Source: Magnetovibrio blakemorei
GTDB lineage: Bacteria > Pseudomonadota > Alphaproteobacteria > Rhodospirillales > Magnetovibrionaceae
Direction: 5' to 3'
DNA length: 36,608 nt
Assembly (NCBI RefSeq): GCF_001746755.1
Contig: NZ_MCGG01000003.1
Coordinates: forward strand, 1 to 36,608
Below are positions 15,360 through 23,592 of the stretch, piece by piece. The position numbers and the translations under genes were made by a program. How positions within the stretch are numbered: position 1 is the first letter of the stretch; every line of letters begins with the position of its first letter. The notes below the pieces were generated by a model that was not told the DNA's origin, ran no database searches, and saw nothing but the letters and a program-made list of their open reading frames with translations.

Positions 15360-16309
15360 ACGTCGCTACAGAGTGGGTGATCCAAACTTTTCGTCAACAT
15401 TGCAATATCGTGTTTGTGCTTATCGCAATGAAAAAAGAAGAAATTCGTCGGCAATGTGTCTGGCGTTACGGAGGTAAACTTTTCAATTTTTTCGTCAACA
15501 TAAGCAAAACACTCATAACCAATATCCGACAACAGCTTGATGATATCATTTGGGTGATATCCGAATTTTGCAGCCCACTTACGCAGCATTTCCGTAAAGA
15601 TGAACGGCTTGTCACGTGATATCGTATTCTCTCCCCCCTGAAACACCAGCAATTCAGATCCTTCGACGTCGCACTTAATCATATCGATGTAGACATTTTT
15701 TTCCCGAGCATACTCATCAAGTGTACGAAGTTGGCAAACAACCCTGTTTGAATCTTCTCTTTCTTGAATGTTCTTCATCGAAGAACTACCCGTTTCCTTT
15801 ACATTCCAATAGAACTCCGTTTCCCCACGATGGTTAGAGAGAGCAAAGTTATTGAGCACGGCCTTGTTGCATGCATTAAATTGAACATGTCTCGTCAAAA
15901 AATCAAACGTGCGCGGAATTGGCTCAAAAGAATGGACCGTCTGCACATTATCCAACATGCAAAAATTAAGCGTGTACCAACCGATATTGGCTCCAATATC
16001 GAAAATAGTTTGGCTCTTACGTGCAAGCGCAAAAATGAGGTCTCTTTCCACGGGGTCAAATGATTTAAAATTCAAAATTTCAATCGGTATAAAACGTGAA
16101 TCAAATGGGTCAAGAAAAAGTTTTATGCCACTTTCTTTGATCGTCACATAAACCTTGTCATTATCTATCGTGATCGAGAAAATATCTGTGTCTTTAATAT
16201 AATCAAAATAATCGAAAATGAGCTGATGCTTTTCATGCATAGCCTTAATGTAGCTGTGCTTTTCCAATTCACCGGATGTGTATTGCTTATACAGTTCTTG
16301 CAATTTCAT
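15347..16309 (-). CDS. FkbM-family SAM-dependent methyltransferase
   Basis: 320 residues from ATG 16309 (an in-frame GTG at 16318 would add three). SAM motif I is TIFDIGANIGWYTLNF (about 101-116), then HSFEPIPRTFDFL, and DMIKCDVEGSELLVFQGG with the FkbM-typical DVEG motif near 215. The N-terminal ~90 residues are an extension without a clear domain. FkbM enzymes O-methylate sugar hydroxyls. It is the last gene of the eight-gene minus-strand operon. Its final residues (SDVSAF) and stop lie inside an IS3 remnant, so the natural C-terminus was probably replaced; the catalytic domain looks complete. Confidence 0.85.
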   Translation of the reverse strand: MKLQELYKQYTSGELEKHSYIKAMHEKHQLIFDYFDYIKDTDIFSITIDNDKVYVTIKESGIKLFLDPFDSRFIPIEILNFKSFDPVERDLIFALARKSQTIFDIGANIGWYTLNFCMLDNVQTVHSFEPIPRTFDFLTRHVQFNACNKAVLNNFALSNHRGETEFYWNVKETGSSSMKNIQEREDSNRVVCQLRTLDEYAREKNVYIDMIKCDVEGSELLVFQGGENTISRDKPFIFTEMLRKWAAKFGYHPNDIIKLLSDIGYECFAYVDEKIEKFTSVTPDTLPTNFFFFHCDKHKHDIAMLTKSLDHPLCSDVSAF

Positions 16310-16360
16310 AATCGACACTCATTTAATCAATGGTGAAACATTGGACAGCTATGTCGGCCT

Positions 16361-17410
16361 CTATTTACCTTCACAACTTTGAACAACTCGTTTAAAGCCC
16401 TCTGCAATTGGGAATGAAATGATCCAGCCCAGTGATTTGGCTTTGGTTATGTCTACCGTTGTACGCGAAAAGTTCATGCGTAGATAGTTTTTTGACGGGT
16501 CTTTTGCCATGATGACTTTCAATCTCCGTTCCGGAAAAACCTCTTTTACCAGATAGTTAGCTAAGTCTTTTATACTGATCTCATGATCTGTAGCCACGTT
16601 ATATGCCTCGCCACTTTCACCTTTCAATAAGACGGTGAAAAAGCCGAGCGTAGCGTCCGCAATATAACAAAAGTTACGAATGGCACTGCCATCGCTGTAA
16701 AGATTGATATCTTTCCTGTGGACAATACACGAAACGAAATCTTCAAAAGATCGACCGCCTTGCAAGTCGACACCTGGACCGTACGTGATCGCGGGGCGCA
16801 CTATCTTGATAGGAACACCGTATTGGTGCATCCAAGCAACACACATATTCTCGCCCATTCGCTTACTTTCCAAATAGCAAGACGAAAGCTCCATGGGATC
16901 CAGTCCCCCAAAGCAATCTTCGAGTACCGGATAATATTCATCACAAACATATCCGTACACACCCGATGTGCTGAAAAACAAAAACCCTGCGACATCATGC
17001 TTAACGGCGAGATCTAATAAATTTTTTGTTCCGATAACATTCGGTAAAATTGTGCCGACCGGGTTTTCTTGAAATATCTTAGGCGTTGCGTAACTCGCAG
17101 CATGAATGATGTAATCGATTTTCTCATCAATGAGAATTTCATCGCAGACGTCGTGCGTGATGAATATTAAGTTCTCAGAATCTTTTGCATGACTAAATTT
17201 TTCATAGGCACGGGCCTCGTTACGTACGAGGCCAATAATTTTAATATTGGCATTTCTATTTTCGTTGAGGAACAACAGCAGATCGACAACGTACGACGCC
17301 AAAAACCCTGCGGCACCCGAGATCAACACGGTCTTACCCGCAAAATCACACCAAGGTAAATCTGCTTCGGAAATATATTTTAAGTCATCAGCTATGATTT
17401 GACTTCTCAT
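16361..17410 (-). CDS. NAD-dependent sugar epimerase/dehydratase (extended SDR)
   Basis: 349 residues from ATG 17410; the in-frame TTG at 17431 overlaps the upstream gene and is less likely. NAD site VLISGAAGFLASYVVDLL (about 28-45), AASYATP, the Ser of FFSTSGVYG, and a complete active site CYLESKRMGE (Tyr179, Lys183). IVRPAITYGPG and the IRNFCYIADA segment resemble UDP-glucuronate decarboxylase / dTDP-glucose 4,6-dehydratase relatives. It has an unusual ~25-residue N-terminal extension (SQIIADDLKYI..LPWCDF). Substrate is not predictable. The stop of the upstream SDR is 4 bases away. Confidence 0.85.
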   Translation of the reverse strand: MRSQIIADDLKYISEADLPWCDFAGKTVLISGAAGFLASYVVDLLLFLNENRNANIKIIGLVRNEARAYEKFSHAKDSENLIFITHDVCDEILIDEKIDYIIHAASYATPKIFQENPVGTILPNVIGTKNLLDLAVKHDVAGFLFFSTSGVYGYVCDEYYPVLEDCFGGLDPMELSSCYLESKRMGENMCVAWMHQYGVPIKIVRPAITYGPGVDLQGGRSFEDFVSCIVHRKDINLYSDGSAIRNFCYIADATLGFFTVLLKGESGEAYNVATDHEISIKDLANYLVKEVFPERRLKVIMAKDPSKNYLRMNFSRTTVDITKAKSLGWIISFPIAEGFKRVVQSCEGK

Positions 17411-17414
17411 GGAA

Positions 17415-18350
17415 TTATTCTTTTGCCACAAAGTACTCTGTCCTTAATTTTTTTGCGTAATTTAGATAATCATCATTCCTAAGCGCAACTTCATCAAGCA
17501 TGGAGATATTGTTTTTGTAATAACTGTAGAGATCCGCAATAGCGTCTTTATAGGACATAAAACTAAAATCAGTGAGTTCCGACATCAAACGCGCATTATG
17601 GCCGGAATAATTAACGCCAACACCATCATTTAGAACGACCACAGGGACTATATGATCGCTCACTTCATTAACTAAATTTGCAATTTCGATTAAATTTATA
17701 GGCTCTATAGGTGTTACGTTATAGGATTTATAATGCGAATTATTTTCGACAAAATGCCTTACAACACGATAAAAATCTTCAATATAAATGTAATCGTATA
17801 CAACATTTTGATTAATAACTATGTCGATATTCATTAAATTTTTTGAAATTGAATTTGATAAAAATTTGTATTTATAATCTTCATACTTCCCAAATATACC
17901 AAATATTCTTAATGTCACCATTTCCCCGACATCGCAACTCTCAATATATTTAGAAATTACATACTTCGAAAAACTGTGACTATCATCGGGGACATGTCTA
18001 TCAAAAAAAGTTTCCGGCATTTTTGCGTACCAATACTTTCTGGAATACTCAGACCCGCTGCCAAAATTAATCAGTTTGGTAGAAAAGCGTTTCGCACGCA
18101 CCAAATTAAAAAACATCCGAAGATTGTTTTCGCAAACATCTGCTGGGTAAGACGTGCCGCGTCTTAGGGTGGTTGCAGAATGGACGATTACGTCAACGGC
18201 GTGTTCATTCAGATAAGCACTGACGCTTTGTGAGCACGTGAGATCCAATTCCTGCACGGTCGGGTGCAACACGCTATAGCCATCACTTTGAAAGTTCTCG
18301 ACTAAATTTTTTCCGACGAAGCCTTCTGCCCCCGTGATGAGAATGTTCAT
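17415..18350 (-). CDS. SDR-family sugar epimerase-like protein lacking the catalytic Tyr
   Basis: 311 residues. Rossmann start MNILITGAEGFVGKNLVE, then NFGSGSEYSRKY for the Ser region. The YxxxK site reads DSHSFSKYVIS: Lys129 is present but the Tyr is His125 (codon CAC). The paralogue at 22719-23588 has the intact DTYGLSKYVMS at the same place, and the two share LRIFGIFGKYEDY..FLSN. Loss of Tyr usually abolishes oxidoreductase or epimerase chemistry, so this may act as a scaffold, a binder, or an enzyme with another mechanism. The gene is AT-rich compared with the phosphoramidate operon. Confidence 0.8.
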   Translation of the reverse strand: MNILITGAEGFVGKNLVENFQSDGYSVLHPTVQELDLTCSQSVSAYLNEHAVDVIVHSATTLRRGTSYPADVCENNLRMFFNLVRAKRFSTKLINFGSGSEYSRKYWYAKMPETFFDRHVPDDSHSFSKYVISKYIESCDVGEMVTLRIFGIFGKYEDYKYKFLSNSISKNLMNIDIVINQNVVYDYIYIEDFYRVVRHFVENNSHYKSYNVTPIEPINLIEIANLVNEVSDHIVPVVVLNDGVGVNYSGHNARLMSELTDFSFMSYKDAIADLYSYYKNNISMLDEVALRNDDYLNYAKKLRTEYFVAKE

Positions 18351-18411
18351 GGCTGACCTACAATATAGAAATTGATCTTTTGCGACGTATTCCTTGCTTT
18401 CATGCCGTACC

Positions 18412-20205
18412 TCAATCCAACATATTTTCGTTCAATTCTGCTTCAGAAAGAATTGGAGACATGTCTTCTAATGAAGGCGATACAATTGTCCCGTCTGCAA
18501 GCTGCTTTGAAGACAACTTCGGGGCAAAGGGCTGATTTTCATCGATCATAATTTCGCAAATTGCAGGCCCCGTTGTTGCCAGTGTTTTGATAATTGTATC
18601 GGCCATTTGTTCATGTGTCGTACATTTTAGATATGGCAAATCAAATGCATAGCTAAGCTTTTTAAAATCAGGGAAGTTCACCCCGGACGAAGGCCCCGCC
18701 CCGACTTCAACGCCGTTAAAGAAGTTTCTATGTGTTTGAAATATAGATGAATATCCCTGGTTGTTGAGTAGAAAAACTTTAATGTCGAGTTGATTTCCTG
18801 CGATGGTTTGCAGCTCTTGAAGGTTCATCATGATGCTACCGTCCCCGGCAATACATACAATCGGCCTTCCGCCAGACCCTTTAAATGCACCAATAGCCGC
18901 AGGAATTTCATAACCCATGGACGCACTACCCGAATTGGTCCAAAGGCGCTGGGTTGGCTTCAACTGCGCAACCTGAAACCCAATAACGCAAGCTGACCCA
19001 TTCGCAGCAACAACTATTTGCCCATCATCCAAGTTCTTAAAGAGGATATCCATAAAACAATATGGATTTATTTTTTCATTTTCCCAATATTCCGGCAATA
19101 CAACGGGGTACCTTTTCTGTCTTTCCTTACACCATGCCAGCCACTGTATGTGCTCTGGTCGTTGACCAGCATAGTTGTGTTTTGCCAAAACGGGCAGAAG
19201 ATCGGATAGATTAGCGTGAATACGCATGTTGAAATTTACCGTCGGCTTCTTCATTTCTATCGCATCGATATCAACGATAATTTTGTATGCCTTAGATGCA
19301 AATGCAGACCAATTGTAGCTCACCTGACGAATATTTAATCGACTTCCTAAAACCAAGAGAAGGTCCGCATTCTGTACAACAAAATTACCAGGCCTATCGC
19401 CCACCGACCCGGGCCTCCCCACATATAAGGGATGATCGCTCCAGATAGAATCATGAGCATTCCAACCTGTCACGACGGGTATACCCAATTTATCGATAAA
19501 GTGAATGAAGTCCTCATGGTGACCACTCAACCGTACCCCCGCTCCAACAAAAATAACTGGGCGATGGGCACTCAACACCTTTGCAAAAATATCATCACTA
19601 ACTTTGTCCAGATCTGTCAGATTCCATGGCTCATCAAGTTCTGACGGGTCAAAGGATGACAAGTCATCTGTTTCGATTTGCGCTCCTTGTACATCTATTG
19701 GGATATCCAGCCAGCACGGACCGGGGCGTCCAGATACGGCAAGGTAAAATGCTTTTTCTAAATGATAGCGAATTGATTTTGGATCCGTGACCATTTCACA
19801 GTACTTCGTTAAGGGCGAGGCAATCCGCTCAATATCAACTTCCTGATCACCAAATTGGCGCAGTGCAAGCCCGGTGCTGCGGATGGTCGTTTGATACTTA
19901 ACTTGCCCTGAAATGACCAGCATGCTGATGGAATCTGTCCACGCCCCATACACTCCGTTCAGCGCATTTATGCACCCAGGTCCTGACGTAACGTTCACCA
20001 ATGCAGGAAGGTTTGTGAGCCGTGAATAGGCTTCTGCAGCCATCGCACAAGCTTGTTCGTGATGATTGAAGATGCACTCTAGGTCAGCATGCGTGCCAAA
20101 TGACTGGTTCAGATGCATCGCACCACCACCGGTCACCATAAAGACATGTTCTATGCCAAGCTCGACAACTTTCTGGGCAACGTAGTCCGAAAGTTTCATT
20201 TTCAT
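18412..20205 (-). CDS. ThDP-dependent acetolactate-synthase-like enzyme (branched-sugar type candidate)
   Basis: 597 residues with all three ThDP-enzyme domains. N-terminal PYR domain with the activating Glu50 (IFNHHEQACAMAAEAYSR). Middle domain with VIFVGAGVRLSG and LLLVLGSRLN. C-terminal PP domain with CIAGDGSIMMN (GDGS 454-457) and the closing NNQGYSS of the Mg/ThDP motif. Length and layout match acetohydroxyacid synthase and the flavin-containing YerE, which adds a two-carbon unit from pyruvate to a 3,6-dideoxy-4-keto CDP-sugar to make branched yersiniose. The location among SDRs and a C-methyltransferase, with RfbH in the same window, favours sugar branching over amino-acid synthesis. 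Another keto-sugar or aldehyde acceptor is possible. Confidence 0.8.
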   Translation of the reverse strand: MKMKLSDYVAQKVVELGIEHVFMVTGGGAMHLNQSFGTHADLECIFNHHEQACAMAAEAYSRLTNLPALVNVTSGPGCINALNGVYGAWTDSISMLVISGQVKYQTTIRSTGLALRQFGDQEVDIERIASPLTKYCEMVTDPKSIRYHLEKAFYLAVSGRPGPCWLDIPIDVQGAQIETDDLSSFDPSELDEPWNLTDLDKVSDDIFAKVLSAHRPVIFVGAGVRLSGHHEDFIHFIDKLGIPVVTGWNAHDSIWSDHPLYVGRPGSVGDRPGNFVVQNADLLLVLGSRLNIRQVSYNWSAFASKAYKIIVDIDAIEMKKPTVNFNMRIHANLSDLLPVLAKHNYAGQRPEHIQWLAWCKERQKRYPVVLPEYWENEKINPYCFMDILFKNLDDGQIVVAANGSACVIGFQVAQLKPTQRLWTNSGSASMGYEIPAAIGAFKGSGGRPIVCIAGDGSIMMNLQELQTIAGNQLDIKVFLLNNQGYSSIFQTHRNFFNGVEVGAGPSSGVNFPDFKKLSYAFDLPYLKCTTHEQMADTIIKTLATTGPAICEIMIDENQPFAPKLSSKQLADGTIVSPSLEDMSPILSEAELNENMLD

Positions 20206-20254
20206 AATGAGCTACTCATCCTTCTGATCAGTTAGCGTTTTAAAATTACACAAC

Positions 20255-21403
20255 CTATGTATCAACGGCCACTATATCATTTCCTTTAAGAATGTAAGCC
20301 TCAAGCTTGTGGTCAAACTTGCGGACTGTCTTAAGGACTTCCTCTGGATACAGGCCTGGCACCATAATGATGATAGCATCAACGTCTGATGTTTCCAGGT
20401 CTTTTGGCGACACAATTTTGTTGAACATGACAGGACTGTATTTGCCTTGTTTAAAATCTGCTGAATCGACGATAAATTCAATTTTATCAATGCGACTGAT
20501 CGCAAGCAAAGCCAACGTTCTGTGCCCTGCTCCCCACACGGCAATCTTTTTCCCAGCCGCTACATATTGATCCACCAGTTCGTTCAAACGAACAGATAAC
20601 TCATCCACTTCGTCCACATAAGAAGACAAGTTAAGGTGCGGGCGTTTTTGCACGATGATCTCAATATCATTGTCATTGTTGATGGTCTGACAGATGAGAA
20701 CATCAAAGCCATTCATTTCAAACGCCAGCGTTAAAGTTTTTTGCGTGAAATAGACGAGATGATCGGCCACAAACTCATACAGGCACTTTGAGACCAACAA
20801 ATACTCCAGGTTTGGAACCGTAATGTACCCCATGGCATCTGGCGTTGTTACGCGAAAAACGGATTGAATAAATTTTTTGACGTCTGGCTGATGCTCTAAA
20901 TAGTTATATGAAAAAAAGACGTCCGCCTTGGTTTGTGGTTGAAAATCATCGATGTATCCAAGATGAATGTTTCTCCCCAGCCCTTTTGCATACTCGATGG
21001 ACTTAGGGGCATACTCCAACCCCATAGCATCAAGGCCAGCCTCAGCCATAACGTCCAACATGTCCCCTCTTGCACTGCCAATTTCAAGAGCCTTTTTCCC
21101 ACGCAAGCCAAATCGGTCAACAAATGCGTTCATTTCCTTCAAACGCATTTGTTTGGCGTGTGGCGATAAAACAGCAGCCGTTATGACTTCTTTAAAATAC
21201 GCCACAGGTTCGATTTTTAATTGGACGAGCCCGCATGACGGACATTGAAAAACATCCAGCACAATGCCGGTATCTTGCGCAAACTCATCTTCACGTGGAT
21301 AAAACTGCGCTGCTTTGGGAAAAGGTTCCATGCTAATGATGGGGGCCTCAGTCAATGGTGCAGAACACATCCGACAGCACGCAGAGTTTTGTTTATGTTT
21401 CAT
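20255..21403 (-). CDS. Sugar C-methyltransferase (NovU/TylCIII-like, three-domain)
   Basis: 382 residues. N-terminal zinc site with Cys10, Cys13 (CCRMC) and Cys54, Cys57 (FQCPSCGLVQ). Class I SAM domain with KALEIGSARGDMLDVM (104-119), and YLEHQPD supplying the conserved Glu-His of this family. C-terminal Rossmann-like domain from about 285 (KIAVWGAGHRTLALLA). This domain order is that of deoxysugar C-3 methyltransferases that act on 4-keto NDP-sugars. It is encoded just upstream of the ThDP enzyme, consistent with a shared keto-sugar pathway. Its C-terminal module resembles the N-terminal modules of the radical SAM (21435) and sulfotransferase (4750) proteins. Confidence 0.88.
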   Translation of the reverse strand: MKHKQNSACCRMCSAPLTEAPIISMEPFPKAAQFYPREDEFAQDTGIVLDVFQCPSCGLVQLKIEPVAYFKEVITAAVLSPHAKQMRLKEMNAFVDRFGLRGKKALEIGSARGDMLDVMAEAGLDAMGLEYAPKSIEYAKGLGRNIHLGYIDDFQPQTKADVFFSYNYLEHQPDVKKFIQSVFRVTTPDAMGYITVPNLEYLLVSKCLYEFVADHLVYFTQKTLTLAFEMNGFDVLICQTINNDNDIEIIVQKRPHLNLSSYVDEVDELSVRLNELVDQYVAAGKKIAVWGAGHRTLALLAISRIDKIEFIVDSADFKQGKYSPVMFNKIVSPKDLETSDVDAIIIMVPGLYPEEVLKTVRKFDHKLEAYILKGNDIVAVDT

Positions 21404-21434
21404 CAGGGCACCACATCAACTTGCTGCAAAATGA

Positions 21435-22712
21435 CTACGTGTCAGAGGAAGGCTTTGAAGACGCAATGGCTTTCCATCCTTTTTGATTGAAGCCCATATT
21501 GTAGGCTGGCAATCCATACTCCATACACTTCTTACAGATTTTAGCCGTATTTTTATTTTTGTTTATTTCAACAAGCGAAACGTCAAGATAATTGTCCGCG
21601 ACAATCGTCTCTTCTCCGTTAAAGACAGTGCAACAGACCGGGACCTTTAAGTCCCAGGCAATGTTCATCTGATTGTCTTTGAAAGGACAGGTGTTTGTGC
21701 GAAAGCCTTTCGTGACTTCTAGGCCTTCATCAATATCAACCAATAAAATCTTGCTCAGCGATTCCGTTTGAGGGTCTTTTATGCCATCGCAATGATCGAG
21801 ACACCTTTCCAGCGGCATAACCAAAGAGTACGTCGCGGACAATGAAAAACCCAACTCATCACAGAGATCTTTCATTTTTTGAAGATTTTTCTGATTGTTG
21901 TTTTTGTACAAATGATAATTAACGTCCACAAGTGTATCCGCCCCGAACTTATCAATGTAATGCCGCACGCGGTACATGTTCGATTTGACGAGATTGATAT
22001 CGCCACCCGTATGGGTCTGATTGTAAACATCTGGATAGTATCCAGACAAAGAAATTTTCATATACTCCGGAGAGGCCTGAATGACGTGGCGAATTTGATC
22101 TGCGGATTTAATCGATAGATTGCTGGACACGGCGGCCGCAACTCCATTGTCGTGCAGATGCTTTATGATCTTTGGCAACTCAGGGTGCAACAAAGGCTCC
22201 CCCCAACTGTACAAGCTCACGTGTGTTACGACTTCGGATTCACGTTTGATTTTGTCCAAGACCCGGGTGAAGTTCTCAAACGACATTATCCCTCTCGGGT
22301 ACTTTTCCCCATTAATGCTGTGGGCGCAAGAAGGGCACACCAAATTGCACGTCCCTACAACATCAATGGTGTAAAATGATTCGCAATAATCGGAATACAA
22401 AACGAAGTCTTCATTGATAAAGTTCATTGCTTCCAATAACTTGATTATTTCTTCTTCTTTTATCGAGACTGCAATCACAATCACCAGATTGGGAAATGAC
22501 CCTTTAAGGTCTCTCAATGCATCAGGATGTTGAACAGGAACACCGTTAACCTTCTTGTGGGCAAAAGCCGGGTCCGAATCAACAAAATGGACAACATTCA
22601 TGTCATTAGCTTTGGAAAACCGGAGAAAACCCATACCCGTCATCCGCGCACCCCAAATGACAATGGGGCGGTCTTGTAACAAATCAATCAGGGTTTGTTT
22701 AGATTTGGCCAT
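21435..22712 (-). CDS. Radical SAM protein with N-terminal Rossmann-like module
   Basis: 425 residues. Residues 1-~108 form an alpha/beta module (PIVIWGARMTGMGFLRF, VVHFVDSDPAF, LVIVIAVSI) like the C-terminal domain of the neighbouring C-methyltransferase. The radical SAM core starts at CNLVCPSC (Cys122, Cys126, Cys129) and has LYSWGEPLLHPEL for the GGE-type SAM contact. A SPASM-like tail has clustered Cys (NTCPFKD, PVCCTVF, ICKKCMEYG), suggesting one or two auxiliary Fe-S clusters. Such enzymes do dehydrogenation, epimerisation or C-C chemistry; the substrate is probably a nucleotide- or carrier-bound sugar. Six bases from the upstream SDR. Confidence 0.85.
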   Translation of the reverse strand: MAKSKQTLIDLLQDRPIVIWGARMTGMGFLRFSKANDMNVVHFVDSDPAFAHKKVNGVPVQHPDALRDLKGSFPNLVIVIAVSIKEEEIIKLLEAMNFINEDFVLYSDYCESFYTIDVVGTCNLVCPSCAHSINGEKYPRGIMSFENFTRVLDKIKRESEVVTHVSLYSWGEPLLHPELPKIIKHLHDNGVAAAVSSNLSIKSADQIRHVIQASPEYMKISLSGYYPDVYNQTHTGGDINLVKSNMYRVRHYIDKFGADTLVDVNYHLYKNNNQKNLQKMKDLCDELGFSLSATYSLVMPLERCLDHCDGIKDPQTESLSKILLVDIDEGLEVTKGFRTNTCPFKDNQMNIAWDLKVPVCCTVFNGEETIVADNYLDVSLVEINKNKNTAKICKKCMEYGLPAYNMGFNQKGWKAIASSKPSSDT

Positions 22713-22718
22713 ACAGCG

Positions 22719-23588
22719 TCACGCGCTCTCTCTCAGTTTTGCGCAGAATAGCTCAATATCGGGATGGTTCGCATACCACGAATACATCTCTTGAACAGAT
22801 ACTCTGATGTCCGTGAAGTCAAAGTCGCCGAACTCTGCCTTAAGGCGCGCGTTGTCGGCAGAATATTCAGGCTTAAGCCCCTCTTCCTTTACGGTCACTT
22901 TTTCGTTACCGGGCAGGACGTCACAAATGACATTTGCAATGTCCCGCAATCCAAGAGGCTTGCCCGTGCAAATGTTATAATTTCTATATTGTGTTTCTTT
23001 TGTGAAAAAACTTTCTAATATTTTAATGAAATCGTTGACGTATATAAAATCAAATTTCATATCTTGATTGATCGTCACGCCCAACCCGGCAATCGCTTTG
23101 CAGATATTGTTGGATATAAAGCGCCGCGTGTAATCTTCGTATTTTCCAAAAATGCCCAGAACCCGCAAGTTCACGATGTTCCGCGGCTTTTTTTCAATGT
23201 CATTAGACATCACATATTTTGACAAGCCATACGTGTCACAAGGCACATACTGACCAAAGTAGTCTTCACTCATCATCGGATAATAATGCCGCATATCATA
23301 TTCGGCACCAGACCCTATCGTAATCATCTTGCCAAAATATTCTGAGCAGCGCTCAACGTTAAAATACATTTGTAAATTTTCGGCCAGAGACTGAATATTC
23401 ACCGCACTGAAGATAACAACATCTGGTCGGAGGTTTTTGAGATATGCCTCCACAGCCTCAGTCTCGAGAAGATTAAGCTCCTGTCGCTTTGGCGAAAAAA
23501 CATGGAAAGCTTTCGGCTCAAGATACTCAACTATGTTGCGCCCGATAAAACCGTTCGAGCCCAAAACCAAAACTTTCAAATTCTCCAT
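22719..23588 (-). CDS. SDR-family NAD-dependent sugar epimerase/reductase
   Basis: 289 residues. NAD site VLVLGSNGFIGRNIVEYL (6-23), ITIGSGAEYDMRHY for the Ser region, and complete Tyr120/Lys124 in DTYGLSKYVMS. The relation to GDP-fucose synthase / RmlD-type reductases is generic. It is a paralogue of 17415-18350, sharing LRVLGIFGKYEDY and NQDMKFDFIYVNDF-like segments, but keeps the active Tyr. The upstream radical SAM stop is 4 bases from this start and the ribosome site is poor, so translational coupling is likely. Confidence 0.85.
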   Translation of the reverse strand: MENLKVLVLGSNGFIGRNIVEYLEPKAFHVFSPKRQELNLLETEAVEAYLKNLRPDVVIFSAVNIQSLAENLQMYFNVERCSEYFGKMITIGSGAEYDMRHYYPMMSEDYFGQYVPCDTYGLSKYVMSNDIEKKPRNIVNLRVLGIFGKYEDYTRRFISNNICKAIAGLGVTINQDMKFDFIYVNDFIKILESFFTKETQYRNYNICTGKPLGLRDIANVICDVLPGNEKVTVKEEGLKPEYSADNARLKAEFGDFDFTDIRVSVQEMYSWYANHPDIELFCAKLRESA

Positions 23589-23592
23589 ATGA

